DNA of 64,000 bases, from NCBI GenBank assembly GCA_900548005.1, contig URIZ01000003.1, positions 58,418-122,417 of the forward strand. The letters run 5' to 3'. Every line of letters starts with the position of its first letter. Position 1 is the stretch's first letter. Below are positions 49,669-57,312 of this stretch, one piece after another. Source of the stretch: an uncultured Eubacteriales bacterium. Its GTDB lineage: Bacteria; Bacillota; Clostridia; Christensenellales; CAG-917. Below the pieces are notes generated by a model, which was given only the letters and a program-made list of their open reading frames with translations, made no database searches and was not told the DNA's origin. A program made the translations under genes and the position numbers.

Positions 49669-50967
49669 TTATTGTTGATTCTTTATAGCATCTATCGCTC
49701 TGTCGTGATAGGCTTGTTTTCGTTTTTGTTTGTCGCGTATGCGCTCCATGGGCGGCAAAATGCCGAAATTGGCGTTCATAGGCTTGAAATCGAGAGCGCG
49801 CGTGGACACGTATTTGCAAAGCGAGCCGATGATTGTCACGTCCGGCGGCACTTGCAATCTATCGCCGTCAAGCTCTTTTGCAAGCGCGATGCCTGCAATC
49901 ATGCCGCTCATTATGCTCTCAACGTAGCCTTCCACACCCGACAGCTGCCCCGCTATGTACAAAGGTCTGTCTCCTATCACCCTAAAAGTGTCGTCAATCA
50001 CGCCCGGAGCGTTGATGTAGGTGTTGCGGTGCATTATGCCGTATCTTACGAATTCGGCATCGTGAAGAGCTGGTATCATGCGAAACACTCTCTTTTGCTC
50101 ACCATAGGTGAGATTGGTCTGAAATCCCACGAGATTAAAACAATCACCCGCCACGTTTTCTTTGCGAAGTTGCACCACAGCATACGCTTTTTCGCCCGTG
50201 TCGGGATTGCGAAGTCCGACGGGTTTGAGCGGTCCGAAACGTATTGTGTCGCTGCCGCGTTTTGCCATTTCTTCGATGGGCATGCACCCGTCAAAAAGTT
50301 CGCTCTTCTCAAAATCGTGCAAAACCACCGTCTGCGCATTGACAAGTTCGTTGTAAAAAGCCTCGTATTCGTCCTTTTGCATGGGCAGGTTGAGATAGTC
50401 TTCTCCGCCCTTGCCGTATCGTCCGCCAAAGTAGGCTTTTTGCATATCTATGCTGTCAAATTCCACAATAGGCGCAATCGCATCGTAGAAAAACAGCCTG
50501 TTTTTGCCCGTGAGTTGCCCCACCTTTTCGGCAAGTGCGTCCGAGGTTAGCGGACCTGAGGCAATCACCGTGGGCATATCGTCGTCAAGGCTTGTCACTT
50601 CTTCGCGTATCAGCGTGAAATCGTGATACGCATTAAGCGCGTTTTCCACGGATTTTGAAAAACCTTCTCTTTCCACCGACAACGCGCTGCCCGACGGCAC
50701 GGCATTCTCTCTTGCAAGGGGCAAAAGTCTGCACCCAAAAAGGTCGAGTTCTTCCTTCAAAAGCCCCGACGCCGTGCAAGGCTCGGACGATTTGAGCGAG
50801 TTGGAACACACAAGCTCGGCAAGAGATTGCGTTTTGTGCGCGCCCGTCATGCGAATAGGGCGCATCTCGTACATCTTCACCGCATATCCGCGTTGAAGCA
50901 GTTGAAGCGCACATTCGCACCCGGCAAGTCCGCCGCCTATGATTTTGACAATTTTCTTCTCGCTCAT
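49669..50967 (-). CDS. trmFO: Folate-dependent tRNA-U54 methyltransferase TrmFO
   Basis: The 432-residue flavoprotein starts with the FAD motif KIIGGGLAGCECALQLL and has MYEMRP, AHKTQSLAELVCSNSLKS and VEGYVESIMSGMIAG. It makes m5U54 in the tRNA T-loop using methylenetetrahydrofolate. An ATG at 50988 is an alternative; neither start has a good ribosome binding site. It sits between topA and hslV, as in many Bacillota, but xerC is absent from the usual place. Confidence 0.95.
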   Translation of the reverse strand: MSEKKIVKIIGGGLAGCECALQLLQRGYAVKMYEMRPIRMTGAHKTQSLAELVCSNSLKSSEPCTASGLLKEELDLFGCRLLPLARENAVPSGSALSVEREGFSKSVENALNAYHDFTLIREEVTSLDDDMPTVIASGPLTSDALAEKVGQLTGKNRLFFYDAIAPIVEFDSIDMQKAYFGGRYGKGGEDYLNLPMQKDEYEAFYNELVNAQTVVLHDFEKSELFDGCMPIEEMAKRGSDTIRFGPLKPVGLRNPDTGEKAYAVVQLRKENVAGDCFNLVGFQTNLTYGEQKRVFRMIPALHDAEFVRYGIMHRNTYINAPGVIDDTFRVIGDRPLYIAGQLSGVEGYVESIMSGMIAGIALAKELDGDRLQVPPDVTIIGSLCKYVSTRALDFKPMNANFGILPPMERIRDKQKRKQAYHDRAIDAIKNQQ

Positions 50968-51049
50968 CGTTGTATTTGCATTTTGCAACTATGTTGCAAA
51001 GCTTTGCGCCTTTTTGGCAATCCCGTTGGAAAGAGATTGCCGCGAGGTG

Positions 51050-53173
51050 TTATTGATTTTGTTCGCTCTCGTCTTTGACGAGTTCTCTATGCTTGCAGTT
51101 GTGATTGGTGCAAACGTAATAGGTTTTGTCGTCACGCTTGACCACTTTCATCGTGGACGCGCAGTCGGGGCAAAAATACGGAGCAGGCACGTCCCAACTG
51201 ATGAAATCGCACTTGGGATAGTTGGTGCAGCCGTAGAAGGTTTTGCCTGCTTTGGATATACGTTTGCTCACGTCTCCGCCGCACTTGGGGCACTTGCCCA
51301 CCACTTCCACGATTTTCTTGATATTCTTACACTTTGGATAGTTGGGGCAAGCAAGGAAAGGACCGTATTTGCCGTGGCGCACAACCATTTTTGCGCCGCA
51401 CTTGTCGCAAACGACGTCGCTCTCTTCATCGGGCATATAGTTGCCGCCGCCGCTCTTTGCCGCGCGCTCGACAAACTTCATAAGACGCGGATAGAATGCG
51501 CCTATAAGCTCTTGCCACTCTTGCTTTCCGTCCGCAACCTTGTCCAGCGCGCCTTCAAGACGAGCCGTGAAGTTTAGACTCATTATATCGGGGAAATTCT
51601 TCTCCATATATTCGCACACCGCTTCGCCGAGTTGCGTGGGAGCGATTGCTTTTTGCACTTTTTCGGTGTATTCGCGCTTGGCAAGCACGGATATGATGCT
51701 CGCATAAGTGCTAGGACGTCCGATGCCGTTTTCTTCAAGAGCCTTGACGAGCGTTGCGTCGTTGTATCTCGCCGGCGGTTTTGTAAACTTTTGTTCGCAG
51801 CTCACGTCGTCGAGATTGAGATGCTCGCCTTGATTGAGATCGGGCATGGTGTCAAGCTCTTTGTTGTCGTCTTCGTTTTCTTCCACCGTTGCCGAATATA
51901 CGGCGGTAAAGCCCTTGAATTTGACGCTCTTGCCTCTGACGATAAAGCCGAGTTTTTCCGAGCCGCTCTCGCCGAGAATATGCACTCTCATCGTGTTGTA
52001 CTGTGCCGACGTCATTTGCGATGCCATAAAACGCTCGTAGATGAGCTTGTAGAGCCTGTATGCGTCCCTGTCCATCTTGCCTTCGAGCGACTTGGGCGTG
52101 CGGTTGAGATCGATAGGTCTGATTGCCTCGTGCGCGTCTTGGGCGTTGTCGCTCGTCTTGTAGACGTTTTGCACCTTGGGAGCGTACTCTGCGCCATAGT
52201 TCTTGGCAATATACGCCATTGCGATCTTGGCAAAGTCGGGCGAGATACGCACGCTGTCGGTACGGATGTAGGTGATAAGAGCATGTTGCCCTTCCCCTTC
52301 GATGTCCACGCCTTCATAGAGCTGTTGCGCCACTCTCGATGTGCGCTCGGCAGTCATGTTGAGCTTGTGGCTCGCCTCTTGCTGCATGGTGCTGGTGGTG
52401 AAAGGCGGAGCGGGTTTCGAGGTGGAAACGCTCTTTTTCACATCGTCTACGTGATAGTCGCACTTGCGCATAAGATCCGCAATCGCGTATGCGTCGTCTG
52501 CATTGTCGGGCTTGACCTTCTCGCCGTTTCTGTCGTTGAGAGCCGCATTGAACAAGTTGGCTTTTGTCTTCTTTGCGCCGTCTTTGAGCAACAGCGCGCT
52601 TATCGACCAATATTCTTCGGGCTTGAAGTCGCGGATTTCCTTTTCTCTGTCCACAATCATCTTCAATGCCGCCGATTGCACGCGTCCTGCAGAAAGACTT
52701 GGCTTGAGTTTTCTTGAAAGAATGGGGGATATTTTGTAACCCACAAGCCTGTCAAGCACTCTTCTTGCTTGCTGGCTGTTGACGAGATCCATGTTGATTT
52801 CTCTCGGGTTCTCCATAGCCGCGCGCACTGCTTTTGGCGATATTTCGTTAAACTCGATACGCACTTTGTCGCCCGTCACTCCGAGCGTGTTTTTAAGGTG
52901 CCACGATATTGCTTCTCCTTCGCGGTCCGGGTCGGTTGCGAGATACACTTTGTCGTATTTCTTCACCGCTTGAGAGAGTTGTTTTATGGTTGATTCCTTG
53001 TCCGGCGTGACGATGTATTGCGGCTTGAAACCGTTGTCCACGTCGATACCCAAAGAGCGCGCGGGCAAGTCGCACACGTGACCTTTGGATGCAAGCACCG
53101 CCGCGTCGTTGCCAAGATACTTTTGTATGGTTTTGGCTTTGTGCGGTGACTCAACAATGATGAGTTGTTTCAT
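51050..53173 (-). CDS. topA: DNA topoisomerase I
   Basis: The 707-residue type IA enzyme has TOPRIM (LIIVESPHKAKTIQKYL, DPDREGEAISWHL) and the active tyrosine in LITYIRTDSVRIS. Three C-terminal zinc ribbons follow, with paired cysteines in CDKCGAKM, CPKCGGDV and CPDCASTM. It relaxes negative supercoils. GGAGATAG precedes the ATG at 53173. Confidence 0.97.
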   Translation of the reverse strand: MKQLIIVESPHKAKTIQKYLGNDAAVLASKGHVCDLPARSLGIDVDNGFKPQYIVTPDKESTIKQLSQAVKKYDKVYLATDPDREGEAISWHLKNTLGVTGDKVRIEFNEISPKAVRAAMENPREINMDLVNSQQARRVLDRLVGYKISPILSRKLKPSLSAGRVQSAALKMIVDREKEIRDFKPEEYWSISALLLKDGAKKTKANLFNAALNDRNGEKVKPDNADDAYAIADLMRKCDYHVDDVKKSVSTSKPAPPFTTSTMQQEASHKLNMTAERTSRVAQQLYEGVDIEGEGQHALITYIRTDSVRISPDFAKIAMAYIAKNYGAEYAPKVQNVYKTSDNAQDAHEAIRPIDLNRTPKSLEGKMDRDAYRLYKLIYERFMASQMTSAQYNTMRVHILGESGSEKLGFIVRGKSVKFKGFTAVYSATVEENEDDNKELDTMPDLNQGEHLNLDDVSCEQKFTKPPARYNDATLVKALEENGIGRPSTYASIISVLAKREYTEKVQKAIAPTQLGEAVCEYMEKNFPDIMSLNFTARLEGALDKVADGKQEWQELIGAFYPRLMKFVERAAKSGGGNYMPDEESDVVCDKCGAKMVVRHGKYGPFLACPNYPKCKNIKKIVEVVGKCPKCGGDVSKRISKAGKTFYGCTNYPKCDFISWDVPAPYFCPDCASTMKVVKRDDKTYYVCTNHNCKHRELVKDESEQNQ

Positions 53174-53350
53174 TCTATCTCCTTGGGGCAAAGCCCCGCT
53201 TTATTGTCCGTTTGTTTTTGCAAAATCAACAATGAATTTTGCATCTTGTTCGCCATTTTTCGATTTTTCGATTTTGCGATTTTATGATATTTGACGATTT
53301 TGCGGCGAAAACTCGTTTGTTTGAGTTCTGCGCCGTTTCGCTTTTTATAA

Positions 53351-54424
53351 TCACGCAAGCGAATAGAAGTTGCCTGCGCCTTTGAACACAAGCCCTTCGA
53401 TTTCAAGATCGAAAAGCACGCTCGTAAGTTCGCTCACGCTAAGCCCCGTCACTTCAATGAGTTCTTCAAAGTGTCTTTCGCCGTCATGCAACGCGTCGAG
53501 TATCTCTGTTTGCACTATGGACAGTTCGATTGTCTTTTGCACCGTTTCTTCTCGCCTTACGCCCATTTGATCGAGCACGTCTTCGGGCGAGATAACTAGT
53601 GCGTGCGGCATCTCTCTAAGCAGTTCGTTGCCGCCTGCGCTCTCGTCGTCATACACGTTGCCGGGCACGACAAACACATCTCTGCCTTGCTCGATTGCAA
53701 GTCGCATGGTGATGAGCGAGCCGCTCTTCTTTGCCGCTTGCGGCAGAAACACCCCGTCCGCAAGTCCGCTGACTATGCGGTTTCGCTCGGGAAAATGGTA
53801 TTGCAAAGGCTTTGTCCCAAGCGGATATTCGCTCACGATAAGTCCGCCGCTTTGAAGCACTCCGTCCATAAGCGAGCGATGCTCGGCAGGATATATCACG
53901 TCAAGCCCCGACGCAAACACCGCAACGGTGGGTTTTGATTGATTTACACACGCAAGGTGCGCAATGCTGTCCACTCCGCGCGCAAAACCCGACACGACCG
54001 TCAGCCCCGCTTTTGCAAACTCTCTTGAAAATTCGTCCGCAACCTTTGCGCCGTATCTTGTGGGACGTCTTGTCCCCACAACCGCCACGCACTTTGCTCC
54101 AAGGCAAGCAAGGTTGCCCTTGACAAACAACGCAGTGGGCGCGTCGTATATGTCGGCGAGCTTTTCGGGATATTCGTCATCCGATCGAGTGATGAAACGT
54201 ATATCTCGCTTTTCAAGCTCGCACCAAAGAGCGTCCGCCTTTTGCAAGTTGGCAAAAAACTCCGTGGCATGCTCGTCTCCGAGCGTCTTGAACACAAGCT
54301 GTCTGTTGCAAGACTCCAAAAGCTCTGTCGGATCTTCGACAAGATCGAGCAACGCGGCGCGTTTTTTGTTGGTCAATTCGTTGACGCATTGCAGAGCAAG
54401 CAGCACTTTCTTTTTCTCGTCCAT
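53351..54424 (-). CDS. dprA: DNA processing protein DprA
   Basis: The 357-residue protein has an N-terminal helical domain, the Rossmann-type DprA core (VAVVGTRRPTRYGAK, SGFARGVDSIAH, SEYPLGTKPLQYHFPERNR) and a C-terminal winged helix (ILDALHDGERHFEELIE). It loads RecA on incoming ssDNA in transformation. ATG at 54424 has GGGGAG upstream. comM lies just upstream on the same strand, a pair consistent with natural competence. Confidence 0.95.
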   Translation of the reverse strand: MDEKKKVLLALQCVNELTNKKRAALLDLVEDPTELLESCNRQLVFKTLGDEHATEFFANLQKADALWCELEKRDIRFITRSDDEYPEKLADIYDAPTALFVKGNLACLGAKCVAVVGTRRPTRYGAKVADEFSREFAKAGLTVVSGFARGVDSIAHLACVNQSKPTVAVFASGLDVIYPAEHRSLMDGVLQSGGLIVSEYPLGTKPLQYHFPERNRIVSGLADGVFLPQAAKKSGSLITMRLAIEQGRDVFVVPGNVYDDESAGGNELLREMPHALVISPEDVLDQMGVRREETVQKTIELSIVQTEILDALHDGERHFEELIEVTGLSVSELTSVLFDLEIEGLVFKGAGNFYSLA

Positions 54425-54434
54425 ACGCTCCCCG

Positions 54435-55961
54435 TCAATGATATTTTCTGTCAAGACCGCGATACTGGATCGCCTCGCCTATATGTGCCGGCAAGATGTT
54501 TTCGCATCCTTCGATGTCGGCAATCGTCCTTGCCACTTTGAGAATACGAGTTGTGCCGCGCGCGCTCAAATTGAGCTTTTCAAACGCTTTTTGCAGCAAT
54601 CTTTCGCAATCCTTGTCGATTTGGCAATACTTGTTCATCAATTTTGCGCCCATCTCGGCGTTGGTGAGTATGCCTTCGTTTTCAAATCTCTTGCGCTGGA
54701 TGGCGCGCACGCGGTTGATACGCTCTTTTATCTGTGCGCTCGTCTCGCCGCTCTTTTGAAAACGCAATTCGTCATAAGAGATATTGTCCACTTCGATTTG
54801 CAAATCTATTCTGTCCATAAGCGGTCCGCTCAATTTCGACACGTAATTGTGGATTTGAGAAGGCGTGCAACGGCAGATCTGATTCTTCGAGCCGTAGTTG
54901 CCGCAAGGACACGGATTCATGCTTGCAATCAGCATGAAGTTGGCAGGATATTCGGTGGTTTGTTGCACTCTTGCAACCGTCACTTTTCTGTCTTCGAGGG
55001 GTTGGCGCAAAGTTTCCAATGCGTGGCGGGAATATTCGGGCATCTCGTCAAGGAACAGCACTCCGTGGTTGGCAAGGCTCACTTCTCCCGGTCTTGCCTT
55101 TGCGCCGCCGCCTATCAACGCAGGCACGGTCGTCGTGTGGTGCGGAGTCCTGAACGGACGAGTGGTGACAATGCCCACTTCTCCGTCAAGTATGCCTGCG
55201 ACGGAATGTATTTTTGTCACTTCCACCGCCTCTTCAAAGGACATCTCGGGCATGATTGTCGGCACGCATTTTGCAAGCATGGTCTTGCCTGCGCCGGGCG
55301 GTCCTATCATCAGTGCGTTGTGTCCGCCCGCAACGGCGATTTCAAGCGCGCGCTTTGCCACGCTCTGCCCTTTTACGTCCGCAAAGTCAACGCCGTAGCC
55401 GTGCGATACGCATGCGCTCTCGTATGTGGAAGTCGGCACTTTGTCAAACACCACTCCCGAGAGCATATCCACAACGTCGCGCAAATTGTCGAGCGCGTAT
55501 ACGTCTATGCCTTCGATGAAGCTCGCCTCGGTTGCGTTGGCGGACGGAATGATAAACTTCTTGTGTCCTGCCTGCATGGCGGATATCAAAAGGGGCATAA
55601 TGCCGTTGACGTGGCGCAGTTCGCCGTCAAGCGACAGCTCGCCCACGATGACGTACTGTTTGTACGCCTTGCTCTCTATCTGCCCCGTGGCTGCCATTAT
55701 TCCGAGCGCAACGGGCAAATCGAAAGTCGGACCTTCCTTCTTTGTGTCGGCAGGCGCAAGATTGACGATTATGCGCTTTGCAGGATATTGAAATCCGCTG
55801 TTTTTGATTGCAGAACGCACTCTCTCTTTGCTCTCTTTTGTCGCCGTCGACGCAAGCCCGACCATATCGTAGCCGGGAAGCCCGCTGTTGATGTCAATCT
55901 CAACGTCCACGGCATAACCCGTAAGACCGTCCAAGGCGTAACTTAAAATTTTTGCAAGCAT
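54435..55961 (-). CDS. comM: YifB/ComM family magnesium chelatase-like AAA+ ATPase
   Basis: The 508-residue protein has an N-terminal ribosomal-S5-like domain (VDVEIDINSGLPGYDMVGLA), Walker A GPPGAGKTMLAKC, Walker B VLFLDEMPEYSRH and a C-terminal Mg-chelatase domain. ComM is a helicase promoting branch migration during transformation. GGGGAAG precedes the ATG and a promoter lies at 55998-56026. Confidence 0.94.
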   Translation of the reverse strand: MLAKILSYALDGLTGYAVDVEIDINSGLPGYDMVGLASTATKESKERVRSAIKNSGFQYPAKRIIVNLAPADTKKEGPTFDLPVALGIMAATGQIESKAYKQYVIVGELSLDGELRHVNGIMPLLISAMQAGHKKFIIPSANATEASFIEGIDVYALDNLRDVVDMLSGVVFDKVPTSTYESACVSHGYGVDFADVKGQSVAKRALEIAVAGGHNALMIGPPGAGKTMLAKCVPTIMPEMSFEEAVEVTKIHSVAGILDGEVGIVTTRPFRTPHHTTTVPALIGGGAKARPGEVSLANHGVLFLDEMPEYSRHALETLRQPLEDRKVTVARVQQTTEYPANFMLIASMNPCPCGNYGSKNQICRCTPSQIHNYVSKLSGPLMDRIDLQIEVDNISYDELRFQKSGETSAQIKERINRVRAIQRKRFENEGILTNAEMGAKLMNKYCQIDKDCERLLQKAFEKLNLSARGTTRILKVARTIADIEGCENILPAHIGEAIQYRGLDRKYH

Positions 55962-55997
55962 GTCATCTTCCCCATATATATTTATATAAGTCTATTT

Positions 55998-56026
55998 ATT
56001 TTATCATACGCAATCGAAAAAGGCAA
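55998..56026 (-). promoter_or_regulatory. Promoter of the comM-dprA-topA run
   Basis: TTGCCT (56021-56026), 17-base spacer and TAAAAT (55998-56003) on the minus strand. Confidence 0.6.
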
Positions 56027-56181
56027 TAAGAAATATGTCCGCTCAAAGCGTCTATTGCCGTCAAATGCGGTATGTAACCAAAACAAACACGCTTAGATAC
56101 CGCAAAAAATTTATTTTTCAAGTTTCGCCGATTTTGCAAACATAATTGTATGCTTTTATTGTTAAACAAGTATGAAATATC
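56027..56181. other. Part of a 359-base intergenic region (55962-56320), no gene seen
   Basis: AT-rich sequence between the comM promoter and the terminator at 56182-56210. No reading frame or repeat family was recognised. The remaining part (56211-56320) is the 3' untranslated region of the S26 gene. Confidence 0.5.
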
Positions 56182-56210
56182 AAAAAAACCACACTTTTCG
56201 GTGTGGTTTT
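56182..56210 (-). terminator. Terminator at the end of the S26B/McrB-like/DUF2357 cluster
   Basis: AAAACCACAC (56185-56194) pairs with GTGTGGTTTT (56201-56210), loop of six. On the minus strand seven T's follow. Confidence 0.85.
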
Positions 56211-56320
56211 CAAGGCTTTCAGGTTGTATTTTGCGGCTGATTTTTTAAGTTTTTGCTGCAGCTTTTCGATATTTTTTGTGCATAATATGCAGTTTTCAAC
56301 AGATTATAACTCTCGCTGTT

Positions 56321-57148
56321 TCAATTTGTTTTGTCCGTATCACTTTGCTTTTGTGAGCCGTTGCCGTTCGTGTCGTTTGGCTTTTTAATGTCACTCTCGT
56401 TTGCATTGCTTGGTTTTTCGCTCTCCGCTTGCTTGCAATCGCAATGTATATCTTCTTGCGGCTTTTTGTCGTCTTCAACAAGCGAGAGCAGCTTTTTCTT
56501 CTCTTCTTCGCTTAGATCCGCAAGCGTGGTTTTGGGCTCTTTTTCCTTTTCGAGCGCAAGGCGATCTCTGACAAATCCCGCTATCACGAGCGCAAACACA
56601 AGGCACATCGGCACAACAACAATCACCACGTAGCCGTACCAGTGCGACAAAAATGATTTCAGTCCGCCGATAAACGCCGATTTTCTCACAAAAATCGCTT
56701 TGACGTTTTCGGGCGGCAGTTGCCAATCGTCCACCTTGACAGAACCGTTGTAGAGCTTGTCGCCCGCCGTCTTGTAGCCCTTGACTTTGCCGTTTTCGTC
56801 ATACAAAATCTCGACTATGCGGTGCGTTTCGTTGTAACCTTTGAGCACTCCGCTCGGCGCGGTGAACGTGATTATATCCCCCACCTTCAAAGCGTATACG
56901 TCATTCACTTTTTTTGCGACAATCACTTCGCCTTTCTCGATCGTGCCGCTCATGCTGTCGGTGACAACATCAAACAAATAATGCCCGAATATCTCGGTTT
57001 CGCCGCCGTTTTTCTTCTGCACGAGCATAAGCGAAACAAGCGTAACCAAAAAGACGAATATCAAAGCCACAACGACTGTTGACACAACGTTGTATATCTT
57101 CTTGGCTTTGGTCATATTCTTCTTGTTTTCGGTATTATCGGTCTTCAT
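56321..57148 (-). CDS. Signal peptidase I of the Ser-His (S26B, SipW/ER) type, copy 1
   Basis: The 275-residue protein has a first membrane helix (about 19-44) and an S26 catalytic domain with nucleophile S65 (VTDSMSGT) and H109 (ETHRIVEI) in place of the bacterial lysine. GD appears at 129-130 (TAGDKL), with a second helix at about 178-200. It ends in a cytoplasmic, disordered, charged tail of about 70 residues containing LADLSEEEKKKLLSL. S26B enzymes such as SipW cleave special secreted substrates (biofilm or surface proteins). It follows the DUF2357 gene by 164 bases and ends at a terminator. The start is uncertain: ATG 57148 or ATG 57115. Confidence 0.88.
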   Translation of the reverse strand: MKTDNTENKKNMTKAKKIYNVVSTVVVALIFVFLVTLVSLMLVQKKNGGETEIFGHYLFDVVTDSMSGTIEKGEVIVAKKVNDVYALKVGDIITFTAPSGVLKGYNETHRIVEILYDENGKVKGYKTAGDKLYNGSVKVDDWQLPPENVKAIFVRKSAFIGGLKSFLSHWYGYVVIVVVPMCLVFALVIAGFVRDRLALEKEKEPKTTLADLSEEEKKKLLSLVEDDKKPQEDIHCDCKQAESEKPSNANESDIKKPNDTNGNGSQKQSDTDKTN

Positions 57149-57312
57149 AGTCTATACTTTTTGCAGCATTTTGCCGTTTTTGACACACTTTGTAGGCACA
57201 AATCGCAGTGTTTTTCGCGATTTGTCGCAAAAGTTGCCACAATTCAAGCATTTTGCCGCAATATCTCAATCTTTATATAGCGTTCGTGCACGCCTAAGCG
57301 TGCACGCAAATA

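Noticed and set aside
57285..57306. Terminator after the DUF2357 gene
   Set aside because: CGTGCACGC/GCGTGCACG is a perfect hairpin, but neither strand has a T-run after it, so it is left as a plain hairpin.
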